From: Lawsonella clevelandensis
Lineage (GTDB): Bacteria; Actinomycetota; Actinomycetes; Mycobacteriales; Mycobacteriaceae
Length of the DNA: 64,000 nt
Assembly: GCF_001293125.1 (NCBI RefSeq)
Contig: NZ_CP009312.1
Span: forward strand, 1,215,447-1,279,446
Reading direction: 5' to 3'
Shown here: piece after piece, positions 56,569 to 64,000 of the stretch
Numbering within the stretch: the first letter of the stretch is position 1
Layout: every line of letters starts with the position of its first letter
The notes under the pieces: model-generated
What the model was told of the DNA's origin: nothing
Database searches by the model: none
Seen by the model: the letters and a program-made list of their open reading frames with translations, nothing else
Translations under genes and position numbers: made by a program

Positions 56569-59500
56569 TTCTCGTCACCTCCAGTCTGCGAGCGGGAATG
56601 GTGATAGCGGGCGTGACGCTCTTCTGCAGCCTTGTATTCTGCCGCGGAGAGAGCCCGCAGAGTCTCCCGATACTGGGGGATCTCTTTTTGTCGGATGGGG
56701 TCGTGATAGGAGTTCACGCGGCTGGCCGCCTGGGTGAGGGGCCCTTCCTCCTTTGCATCCATGTGCAGTGGGTCGTAGGGCGGCCACACTTCCACGCTGG
56801 GGGCACCCAGCGGGACCTGGCCTGATCCAAGCAGGTTGAGGGCTGTCAGTACCATGCCGAGCACGCAGAGGGTGACACCAAAGTCGAAGAACATGGCAGA
56901 GGGTACCGCGCCCAGCACCGGAATATCCCAGTGTTGGGGGGAGAGGAAGGAGTGCGGAGAAACGCTCCCGTCGAGGCTGTGGTCATGGGTGGCGAGGTAG
57001 CCGATGAGCCCCGTGATGGTGGCAATGGTGAGGCCGGTGGCGACCAGCACGGCGGGAGTGCGGCGGCGGGTGAGGGGCCGATCCACTGGGGTGGACAGCC
57101 AGGCCAGCACCAGCATGACAGCCAGAATGAGACCGGCGATGAAGCCGCCACCCGGCTCCTGGTGGCCGCGCCAGAACACCACTAGGGTAGTGATGAGCAG
57201 CAGCGGGGACAGCATCAGCACGAACACGCGGATGGGGTAGGAGTTGGTGATGCTGTCGCGGTACGCGTAGGAGGTGGGCAGTACGATACGGCCGTTTTTC
57301 TCCACTCGCTCCCGCAGTTCCTGGCGGATGAGGTGGAAGCTGGCGCTACCGGTGCGGCGGTATTCGGGGCGGACGGACAGCAGCACGGCGGCAATAGCTA
57401 GGCCCGTTACCCCAAGCACAGCCATTTCACCGAAGGTATCGAAGGCACGGAACTCGTTGATGATGGTGTTGGTGACGTTATTGCCGGTAGTGATGGTGGG
57501 TCCGTGGTCGAGGAAGTACTGGCTGAGGGTACTGCGGTCCCGTCGCCCCGTGAACGCCCAGACGGCACCGAAGGCGGCGAGCCCCGAGAAGGCGGCGATG
57601 ATACCGGCGGAGACCCGCCGCTGCCGGGACGCTTTCTGGAAGGTGCGGGGGAGCCGCCGGAGGACCAGCATGTACATGACGGTGGTGATGATTTCGACCA
57701 GCAGCTGGGTGAGGCCCACATCGGGGGCACCGAGTGCGAAAATCTGGAGGGTGATGGCGACGCCAACCGCACCAAGCAGTACCACGGCGGCCAGCCGGGA
57801 GCGGGTGACGATAGCGGCGCCGGCAGCCACCAGCACGATGAGTAGCACCACCAGGTCAATGGGCCGGTCGACGGCGGGAATGCGCTCCGGGAACGCGATT
57901 TGTCCAGAGAAACGACCCACCGCTACAGTGCCCGCCAGGGCGGCGAGCACAATAACGAAGGCGCCCACGTGGCGGGTGGGGCTGTCGGAGCGGGTGGCGG
58001 AGCCAGCCAGGTTACCGGCCCAGCGCATGCTCTCCCACACGGTGGCCAGGTTGCTGGCGCCGTCGCGGGGAAGCAGTTCGCGGTCGAGGAGGGCGTCCAC
58101 ACGCTTGCGCTGCCACACGAGGAGCAGGCCGATCACGATGGCCAGCAGCGATAGCAGCAGTACGTCGTTAACGGCGATAAGGTGCAGGTGGGTGTTGTGG
58201 AGCTGGGGGCCGTTGTGGATGACGGCAGCCCGGTAGCTGGCGGTGTGGGGGTTAATGGCACTGGCGGCGATCTGCGACAGCGGGTGTCCGAGGGCCGTCA
58301 CCGCAAAGTAGAGGGGGAGGCCGGCGATGGCGGGGAGTGCCGCGAACACGGTGAGTACCCAGGGCACTTTGTGGAGGACGAGTTCGTAGCTGTCGGGTTC
58401 GATGTCTGCGGCGGCTTTGCCTTCCACTACGGTGCGTTCACCGTCAAAGTAGCCGCCCAAGATGATGCGGAAGCTGTAGGCCACAGTGAGAGCGGCGCCG
58501 ATGACGGCGACAGTGGTGAGGGCGATGGAGCCGGCGTTGTTACCCCAGGCACTGAGGAAACTTGTCAGCATGGATTCTTTGGAGACGAAGCCCAAGGTGG
58601 GGGGAATACCGGCCATCCCGATAGCGCCGATCACCGTCACCACCATCAGTCCCGGAGTGTGCTTCCACATGGGGGGAAGACGGCGAATGTCGCGGGTACC
58701 GGTGGCATGTTGTAGCGCGCCGATGGACATGAAGAGCCCGGACTTGAAGAGTGCGTGGGCGAGGGTGTGGAGGACGGCGGCGGTGAGGGCGGCGTGGGTG
58801 CCGATACCGATCGTGGTGACGATCCAGCCGAGTTGGGAGACGGTGGAGTAGGCGAGCAGCTTCTTGAGGTCCGTCTTTTGGAGGGCAAAGAGAGCCCCCA
58901 TAACGGCGGTGAACATGCCAACAACCACCAGCAGGATCTGCCAGGTGAGGTTGAGGCGGAAAACGGCAGAGAAGCGCAGCAGCACGTAGATGCCGGCTTT
59001 TACAACGGCGGCCGCGTGCAAGTAGGCGGAGACGGGGGATTCTGCCGCCATGGCTTCGGGGAGCCAAAGGTGGAAGGGGAATTGGGCGGCCTTGGTGAAA
59101 GCGCCGATGGCGACCAGTACCGCCACGGTGGTAGTGATGCCGGGGTTCGTCACCCACACGCTGGAGGAGAGTGCCGTGGTGAGGTTAGTGGTGCCGGTGA
59201 CGGCGATGATGGTGACGGTGGCAGCCAGAAAGAAGAGGCCACCAATGAAGGTAAGGAAGAGAGTGCGGAGGGAGCCTGCTTCGCCGGCGTGTCCGGAGCG
59301 CCCAATGAGCATGAAGGACATGAGGCTGGTGAGCTCCCAGCCGATGAAAAGAAGGGTGAGATCGTCGGCTGTGACCAGCAGCATCATGGAAAAGGTGAAG
59401 ACCACCATGAGGAGGAAGAAGCTGCTGTGGTGGAGGGGTCTGCCGTGCTGGTCGTGGCTATCGAAGTAGCGGGTAGAGTAGGCCATGACAACAGCCCCGA

Positions 59501-59765
59501 TAACGAGGGCAAGCATGGCGAAGAACCAGCTCAGCGCGTCGAGGCGGAGGCCTACGTGAATATTCCAGTAGGCGATCCAGGGGATGTCGGCAGTGATAGT
59601 GTCGCCATGCAGCAGGCGTGGACCCAGGGGAGCGTAGATTCCACAGGCGAGGGCGAGATCAATGAGAGCGATCACCCAGCCGGCGTTGCGGCCCAGGAAG
59701 CGAGTCAGTAGCGGGGTTACTGCAATAGTCAGCACTAGGACGACCAAACTGTACAGCACAAGCAC
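56565..59765 (-). CDS. mrpA: Mrp antiporter subunit A fused to subunit B
   Basis: 1066 residues. The N-terminal ~500 residues are NuoL/MrpA-like: FIGWELTSLMSFMLIGRSGH, KAAQFPFHLWLPEAMAAESP, LAHALFKSGLFMSIGALQHA. The MrpA-specific region follows (~620-800, DVGLTQLLVEIITTVMYMLV). From ~845 an MnhB-type domain appears (FWRGHQEPGGGFIAGLILAV), ending with a ~60-residue soluble tail. No separate mrpB exists, so subunit B is fused here. GTG start with GAGGAGG 8 nt upstream. It heads the operon mrpA-C-D-E-F-G, which exchanges cytoplasmic Na+ for protons for pH and sodium homeostasis. Confidence 0.95.
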   Translation of the reverse strand: MLVLYSLVVLVLTIAVTPLLTRFLGRNAGWVIALIDLALACGIYAPLGPRLLHGDTITADIPWIAYWNIHVGLRLDALSWFFAMLALVIGAVVMAYSTRYFDSHDQHGRPLHHSSFFLLMVVFTFSMMLLVTADDLTLLFIGWELTSLMSFMLIGRSGHAGEAGSLRTLFLTFIGGLFFLAATVTIIAVTGTTNLTTALSSSVWVTNPGITTTVAVLVAIGAFTKAAQFPFHLWLPEAMAAESPVSAYLHAAAVVKAGIYVLLRFSAVFRLNLTWQILLVVVGMFTAVMGALFALQKTDLKKLLAYSTVSQLGWIVTTIGIGTHAALTAAVLHTLAHALFKSGLFMSIGALQHATGTRDIRRLPPMWKHTPGLMVVTVIGAIGMAGIPPTLGFVSKESMLTSFLSAWGNNAGSIALTTVAVIGAALTVAYSFRIILGGYFDGERTVVEGKAAADIEPDSYELVLHKVPWVLTVFAALPAIAGLPLYFAVTALGHPLSQIAASAINPHTASYRAAVIHNGPQLHNTHLHLIAVNDVLLLSLLAIVIGLLLVWQRKRVDALLDRELLPRDGASNLATVWESMRWAGNLAGSATRSDSPTRHVGAFVIVLAALAGTVAVGRFSGQIAFPERIPAVDRPIDLVVLLIVLVAAGAAIVTRSRLAAVVLLGAVGVAITLQIFALGAPDVGLTQLLVEIITTVMYMLVLRRLPRTFQKASRQRRVSAGIIAAFSGLAAFGAVWAFTGRRDRSTLSQYFLDHGPTITTGNNVTNTIINEFRAFDTFGEMAVLGVTGLAIAAVLLSVRPEYRRTGSASFHLIRQELRERVEKNGRIVLPTSYAYRDSITNSYPIRVFVLMLSPLLLITTLVVFWRGHQEPGGGFIAGLILAVMLVLAWLSTPVDRPLTRRRTPAVLVATGLTIATITGLIGYLATHDHSLDGSVSPHSFLSPQHWDIPVLGAVPSAMFFDFGVTLCVLGMVLTALNLLGSGQVPLGAPSVEVWPPYDPLHMDAKEEGPLTQAASRVNSYHDPIRQKEIPQYRETLRALSAAEYKAAEERHARYHHSRSQTGGDEK

Positions 59766-59866
59766 TGACTTGGCCTCCTCAATGAAGTTGACATTTTTCC
59801 TGACTTTTCTACAAGAATACAGACTTTACGGTGCACTCTAAAGGTGATAAGTCGGGGTCGATTGCT

Positions 59867-59872
59867 TAGGCT
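59867..59872 (+). promoter_or_regulatory. -10 element of the YhgE/Pip-like gene (leaderless)
   Basis: TAGGCT ends 6 nt before the ATG at 59879 and no Shine-Dalgarno sequence is visible. Confidence 0.5.
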
Positions 59873-59878
59873 AGAGAC

Positions 59879-61669
59879 ATGAGTCGACGCCCCTCCCTGA
59901 AAAAGAGTTCCGCAGCTGGAACGACGAAAAAGGCCTTCGGTAAGAAATCTGGAGAGAGTTCTGCCGACGGTTCATCGACCACCCTGCGGGGGTTGTCGGT
60001 CTTTGGCCGGCTCTTCGCCATGCTGGTGCCGTCGCTGATCATCGCGGCGATTGTGGCCGGTTTGGGTATTCACCTGTCCGATTCGTGGCAGGTGGGTGCC
60101 GCCTCGGGACAATCCGCTAATGAGGAAGCTCGCCAGGAACTGCTGGCTGGCGAGAAGGCGCAGTCTAATCTGTCGCGCGCCAACGATGCGATGTCGGCGG
60201 CGAATACTTCTGCGGGGCTGTTGAAGACTGGCGTAGACCAGCTGGATGAGGGTGCTGGGAAGCTGAAGAATGGTTCCGCCCAGGCCCGCTCTGGTTCGGC
60301 TGAGTTGTCGAATGGTATGGACCAGGTGGCGGACGGTACTCGCCAGCTCGGTTCGGGTGCCAAGCAGGTGGCCGGGGGTGTGTCGGAGGCCGTCAATGGG
60401 GTGATTTCGTTGCGTCGTTACCAGGCAGCCGCGGCTGCTGTGGTGGATGCCACCATCCCCACGCTGGTGGGGAATGATCCCGATACAGTGCGAACCCGTA
60501 AGGCTTTGCAAGAACTGTCGAAGACGCTGCACGACTCACGGCAGACGGATCAGGCTATTAAAGATCTGCGTCGCCTGCAGGCCGGGGCTAATGAGATCTC
60601 CCGCCAGCTGAACCCGGGTGGGGCGTACTACAGCGGCGTGATGAAGGCCCAGTCTGGTTCGAAGCAGTTGGCGTCAGGTCTGGTGCAGTTGGATAACGGG
60701 ATGGGCGAGTTGGTGTCCGGTGTGTCCAAGTTGCAGGGTGTGGCGACGACCAATGAGCGCAATACGAAGAAGGCCCATACGGCCATGTTGGAACTGATGA
60801 AGCTGTCCAACGACCAGAAGGTTGCGCAGATGGCGGAGGAACAGTTGGCGCTGCAGTCGAGGGGTCAGAAGCCGAGCTTGCCGTTGGGCCAGGCCTATTT
60901 GGTGTCGGCGCTGCTAGCGTTGGCGGCAGCGGTGGCTTGGTGGTCGCGGCTGCGGTTGGGGCGGAAGGAAATAGCGGCGGTGTGGCTGCTTATGACGGTC
61001 ATTTCGGCGACGGCGATCCTCACTGCCATGGCGGGTCTTAATGCGATGGTGGGCACCTTTATGGTGTCGACGTTGGCGGTGGGTTCGGCGGCCTTGCTGT
61101 TGGGGTCGGGTGCCGTGGTGCTTTTGTTGGGCCGCAAGTGGGGTCTGCTTCTCAATATCTTCCTGGTGTTTGTGCAGGCGTCGGTGTCGGGCTTCGTGTG
61201 GTTGACGGAGTGGCCCTCGCGGATGAGCCGTTTCTTCGACTCCCTCATGCCAGTGTCGTATATCACCTCGGCGTTGGCGGCGATCGGTAATGGCGGCGAT
61301 CCGGCCATGGCCTGGTTGGCGAATGGTGCCCTGTTGGCGTTGACGACGATTGCGATCTTCGTCATCTTGACGGTGCTGCGGCGCCGTCCGGATGCTGGTA
61401 TTCCGACGGATATTCGCCCGGTGAAAGTGGGGCGGAAGGTTCCCACGACGGTGACAGCACCGGCGTCTGTGGTGCAGGAGGGCTCCGCGGTGGAGACGGG
61501 CGTGTTTACCCGGGTGTCTTCGGCTACACCGTTTGCGCCGATGGACACGGGATCGTTGGCAGATCTTGAGGTGGCGACGACGATGCCGGAGGACGGCACG
61601 GAGGATCTTCCCACCCAGATCATTAATCTGGATGAGCGGCCGGAGCAGCCGCGCGATCAGCGGCGCTAG
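59879..61669 (+). CDS. YhgE/Pip-like membrane protein with coiled-coil ectodomain
   Basis: 596 residues. A basic Ser/Lys-rich N-terminus (~1-40) precedes membrane helix 1 (LFAMLVPSLIIAAIVAGLGI). A ~270-residue extracytoplasmic region follows, with heptad-like helical repeats (LKTGVDQLDEGAGKLKNGSA; LSNGMDQVADGTRQLGSGAK). Five helices (~345-505) and a ~90-residue cytosolic tail complete it. The repeat type, together with the single-helix/long loop/multi-helix layout, matches YhgE/Pip (phage infection protein) and related export-associated proteins. The precise role is unknown. TAGGCT 6 nt before the ATG suggests a leaderless transcript. It is divergent from mrpA by 113 bp. Confidence 0.75.
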   Translation: MSRRPSLKKSSAAGTTKKAFGKKSGESSADGSSTTLRGLSVFGRLFAMLVPSLIIAAIVAGLGIHLSDSWQVGAASGQSANEEARQELLAGEKAQSNLSRANDAMSAANTSAGLLKTGVDQLDEGAGKLKNGSAQARSGSAELSNGMDQVADGTRQLGSGAKQVAGGVSEAVNGVISLRRYQAAAAAVVDATIPTLVGNDPDTVRTRKALQELSKTLHDSRQTDQAIKDLRRLQAGANEISRQLNPGGAYYSGVMKAQSGSKQLASGLVQLDNGMGELVSGVSKLQGVATTNERNTKKAHTAMLELMKLSNDQKVAQMAEEQLALQSRGQKPSLPLGQAYLVSALLALAAAVAWWSRLRLGRKEIAAVWLLMTVISATAILTAMAGLNAMVGTFMVSTLAVGSAALLLGSGAVVLLLGRKWGLLLNIFLVFVQASVSGFVWLTEWPSRMSRFFDSLMPVSYITSALAAIGNGGDPAMAWLANGALLALTTIAIFVILTVLRRRPDAGIPTDIRPVKVGRKVPTTVTAPASVVQEGSAVETGVFTRVSSATPFAPMDTGSLADLEVATTMPEDGTEDLPTQIINLDERPEQPRDQRR

Positions 61670-61744
61670 CTGCTGCGCCGGGCTATTTGCCGACCCAGCT
61701 ACTGCACGTCTGACTGTTGCGCCGGCGCTAGCTGCTGTACCGGG
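61664..61744. repeat. Degenerate direct repeat in the convergent region
   Basis: CGCTAGCTGCTGCGCCGGG (61664-61682) recurs as CGCTAGCTGCTGTACCGGG (61726-61744), 17 of 19 identical, 62 bp apart. The first copy overlaps the end of the YhgE/Pip-like gene. Confidence 0.55.
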
Positions 61745-61757
61745 ATGCTACGCCCGG

Positions 61758-63077
61758 CTAGAAGCCTAGCGGTGTGTACATGGTCACGACGTTGTAGTCC
61801 TCCCAGATGGAGAGGAGGAAGAACAGGTTGGGGCCACGCCGGTTGGGGAGTAGCTGCGGTGCGTAAGCGGAGTACGTGGAGGAGCCCGTGCTGTAGATTT
61901 CGCGGCCGGGGCTCCACAGCACACCGTCCAGACTGGTGGAGAGAATGACACCGCCGTCTTGCATGCGCAGCATGTTGAAGCGGCGGAAGAGCGGATCCCA
62001 CTGCACACTCAGCTCACCGTGGATGAAGGCCATGACGTTGAAGGCGCGTTGGGGTGCGTTCTTGGTCCAGCGAAGGCCGGTCCAGTATTCACGGGCGGAG
62101 AGGTCGCCCACTTTGCTTAGGGGAACGCGGGCGACGGCTAAGCCACCGACTTCGCGGCCTTGGCGGCTGCCGAATTCGTAGAGGTAGTCGCCGCGTTTAG
62201 CGAAGGATACTTGCTGGAATTTGGCGTAATTTCCTTGTGGGCGGATGAGGATGGTCTGCCAGGTTTTGCCGTGGTCGTAGGAGGCGGAGATCCCGGAGCG
62301 TGAGGTGAGCCATTTGCGGCTGTCGCCGACGAGCCGGGAGACCGACTGCCAGCCCACGTATTGCACGCCTTTGTAGCTGAAAGCGCCGGTAGGGATCTTG
62401 GAGCGTTCGAAGCCGTTGATATGGGCGGAGTGGATGGCTTCGCGGGCTTTGCCGTCCTTTCCCACTTCCCAACGTTCCAGCTGGAGACCGTCACCGTAGG
62501 CCAGGTCGTGGGTGAAAGCAAGGGTGTTGGAGCGCATCCGGCGATTGCCGTAGTAGTTGATGCCGATAGTGTCACCGAAGATAACAAAAGTGCCGCCTTT
62601 ACCATCATCCCAGCTGACAGCGACGTCACCTCCCCACACATCGGCATTCCGACAAGGGAGACAGGAGACCCCCAAGAGGGGGAAGACGCCCACTTTGAAG
62701 GTGCCGCCGTAGGGGTAGGGAGGAAGAACGACAAGTCCGGTGCGTCCGTTGCGGAGGGGGACCGGGTCGGGAACGAGAGGGAGGGTGGGGACGGGGATAA
62801 CGGGTGCTTGGAAGTTGGTGTGGAGGGCATCGGCGGTGCGCGAGCGGCCTTCGGTGAGCCAGGAGGGCACCTGTGCTACTTGGGGTAGATCGCGTTGTGC
62901 GAGGGCGCTGTCGGTGACGGGGCGGGCTTGGCCAATGGGCATGGGCTGGCTGCGCAGAACCCGGTTGAGGTGGTTGGCAGCAGCGGGGGTGGTGGGGGAG
63001 AGGAGCGTGAGCCCAAGTGTAGAGATGACGCCAAGGCTCAGGGCAGTGGTGCGCAGGAGTCGGCGGTGCAGCGTCAT
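61758..63077 (-). CDS. Secreted DUF4185 protein, endo-D-arabinanase-like (GH183)
   Basis: 439 residues. Signal peptide at ~1-34 (LLRTTALSLGVISTLGLTLL, ending TTPAAA). DUF4185 beta-propeller-like domain: DVWGGDVAVSWDDGKGG and FVIFGDTIG carry the conserved acidic residues, and GISASYDHGKTW has the blade-type Asp-box. DUF4185 members were shown to cleave mycobacterial D-arabinan and founded GH183 (from memory). The counterpart in M. tuberculosis is Rv3707c, next to asd (Rv3708c). Likely role: remodelling arabinogalactan or lipoarabinomannan outside the cell. GAGGA precedes the ATG. CRNADVWGG shows a CLPC pair that could form a disulfide. Confidence 0.85.
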   Translation of the reverse strand: MTLHRRLLRTTALSLGVISTLGLTLLSPTTPAAANHLNRVLRSQPMPIGQARPVTDSALAQRDLPQVAQVPSWLTEGRSRTADALHTNFQAPVIPVPTLPLVPDPVPLRNGRTGLVVLPPYPYGGTFKVGVFPLLGVSCLPCRNADVWGGDVAVSWDDGKGGTFVIFGDTIGINYYGNRRMRSNTLAFTHDLAYGDGLQLERWEVGKDGKAREAIHSAHINGFERSKIPTGAFSYKGVQYVGWQSVSRLVGDSRKWLTSRSGISASYDHGKTWQTILIRPQGNYAKFQQVSFAKRGDYLYEFGSRQGREVGGLAVARVPLSKVGDLSAREYWTGLRWTKNAPQRAFNVMAFIHGELSVQWDPLFRRFNMLRMQDGGVILSTSLDGVLWSPGREIYSTGSSTYSAYAPQLLPNRRGPNLFFLLSIWEDYNVVTMYTPLGF

Positions 63078-63290
63078 AAGTCGTCCTCTTCATTCAACTT
63101 TCGGTGGACCTGTGACAGGTGTATGTACACATGATGGCATAGAAATGGATGGCTGGAAAGGAAAATTTTGGGCAATGGGACAACAAAGAAGTGACGTATG
63201 TGACTCGTGAGACTTGGTTAATACGCTGAAAATGCTCGCCCATAGCGATACCAACCTCATGCCGCCGGTGTCTCCCTTGGACGAGGGTAT

Positions 63291-63321
63291 AAAAAGACCG
63301 CCCTCCTTGAGGAGAGCGGTC
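63291..63321 (-). terminator. tRNA-Pro terminator
   Basis: GACCGCCCTCC (63296-63306) pairs with GGAGAGCGGTC (63311-63321; one G-U on the RNA) with a 4-nt loop. On the minus strand TTTTT (63295-63291) follows the stem, 7 nt after the tRNA end. Confidence 0.85.
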
Positions 63322-63327
63322 CTCACC

Positions 63328-63404
<77 letters not shown>

Positions 63405-63460
63405 GTTGATGCTTCACTAACTTTAGTACACCAAACAGAAAATAACGAAAATAAGCGCGG

Positions 63461-64000
63461 CTACTGGCGCGCGGTCAACTCCAGCAGCGTGACCTCCGGC
63501 GGACAGAATAGCCGGAAGGGAGCGTACGGGGAGGTTCCCAGACCGGCCGAGACATTGAGCCACAGGTGCGCGAAGCGGTGCAGCCCATGGGCTCGCTTCC
63601 GGTCGATCCCACAATTGGTGACGATGGACTTTCCATTCGGTAAACATACTTGCCCACCGTGAGTGTGGCCGGCCAAGGCAAGGTCGTAACCATCCTCGGA
63701 AAAGCGGAGCAATACCCGCGGCTCCGGGGCATGAGTGAGGCCGATGGCCACATTTGTGCCGGGGAGGGGCCTCCCTGCAATGGTTTCGTAGCGGTCGCGG
63801 TCGATATGTGGGTCGTCCACACCCGACACCATGATGTTCACTCCACGAATGTTGATGGCATGGCGTTGGTGCGTGGCGTCCTTCCATCCGCGCTCGTGGA
63901 AAGCGGCCCGCATTCCCTGCCAGGGGAGGGGTGGCCGCTTACGGAGAGTTGATTCCCCCCGCAGATAGCTCAGTGGGTTCTTGAAGTCGGGGGCAAAGTA
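63461..64000 (-). CDS. Metallophosphoesterase, C-terminal part (cut by window edge)
   Basis: The 179 visible residues run to the window edge with no start, so the N-terminal part lies beyond 64000. Calcineurin-like phosphoesterase motifs: VSGVDDPH (substrate/metal loop), IGLTHAPEP, and GHTHGGQVCLPNG, which supplies the last metal-binding histidines. The visible ATG at 63913 is internal: the frame continues upstream through RPPLPWQGM. The layout resembles the YaeI-type group and M. tuberculosis Rv3683. It acts on phosphomonoesters or phosphodiesters with two metal ions; the substrate is unknown. Confidence 0.9.
   Translation of the reverse strand, partial: YFAPDFKNPLSYLRGESTLRKRPPLPWQGMRAAFHERGWKDATHQRHAINIRGVNIMVSGVDDPHIDRDRYETIAGRPLPGTNVAIGLTHAPEPRVLLRFSEDGYDLALAGHTHGGQVCLPNGKSIVTNCGIDRKRAHGLHRFAHLWLNVSAGLGTSPYAPFRLFCPPEVTLLELTARQ

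Noticed and set aside
63461-63913. Complete 150-residue metallophosphoesterase starting at 63913
   Set aside because: The frame stays open to the window edge with plausible protein sequence, and the N-terminal metal motifs are missing, so the gene is truncated by the edge.

Overview
The window reads as a chromosomal segment of a mycolic-acid actinobacterium (order Mycobacteriales/Corynebacteriales). The DNA is moderately GC-rich. It carries MerR-type HspR with HAIR operators, an aspartokinase gene with an internal start for a beta subunit (as in Corynebacterium), MurT/GatD, an antigen-85-like mycolyltransferase relic, a DUF4185 (GH183-type) arabinanase-like protein, and many apparently leaderless genes. 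A lipid-adapted genus such as Lawsonella would fit the three secreted lipase/esterase genes, but genus identity is inference. No insertion sequence, prophage or CRISPR array was found.

Layout, part 1 (about 1-26 kb). A two-gene SRPBCC-like/DUF5692 membrane module comes first. The heat-shock block follows: dnaK-grpE, dnaJ-hspR, and clpB divergent from a flavohemoglobin-like gene, with HAIR boxes upstream of dnaK (two), dnaJ and clpB. Next are a secreted unknown protein, the rhodanese sseA, a very acidic membrane-anchored 936-residue protein, pyrE, a SpoU-type RNA methyltransferase, a GH76-like glycosidase, a secreted LIP-type lipase, fba, DedA, a FUSC protein and purA. From memory, much of this gene content matches Mycobacterium tuberculosis Rv0350-Rv0385.

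Part 2 (26-41.6 kb). Two paralogous sodium:alanine symporters stand head-to-head 49 bp apart. They are followed by a secreted GH31 glycosidase, purT, the three-gene proton-translocating transhydrogenase pntAa-pntAb-pntB, a secreted class-2 lipase, gatD-murT (lipid II amidation) and an AspT/YidE-type transporter.

Part 3 (41.6-64 kb). An antigen-85-like mycolyltransferase is broken by a stop codon and a frameshift, and the trypsin-like protease upstream of it looks frame-disturbed at its 3' end. leuA carries what looks like a complete leucine attenuator, with a 16-residue leader peptide containing Leu-Leu-Leu. Then come a CDF metal transporter, a DMT transporter, a secreted alpha/beta hydrolase, ask-asd, a catalase, a six-gene Mrp Na+/H+ antiporter operon with an A-B fusion, a YhgE/Pip-like protein, the DUF4185 protein, tRNA-Pro(CGG) and the 3' part of a metallophosphoesterase gene cut by the window edge. 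leuA, ask, asd, DUF4185, MurT and GatD correspond to Rv3707c-Rv3713 of M. tuberculosis.

Functional themes are proteostasis under HspR control, amino-acid biosynthesis, purine/pyrimidine steps, redox and sodium/proton bioenergetics, and synthesis or remodelling of the mycolyl-arabinogalactan-peptidoglycan envelope. The most informative less-expected signals are the leuA attenuator, the decayed mycolyltransferase/protease pair, a flavohemoglobin with altered heme and nucleotide motifs, the acidic expansion of the protein upstream of pyrE, and the density of leaderless promoters.
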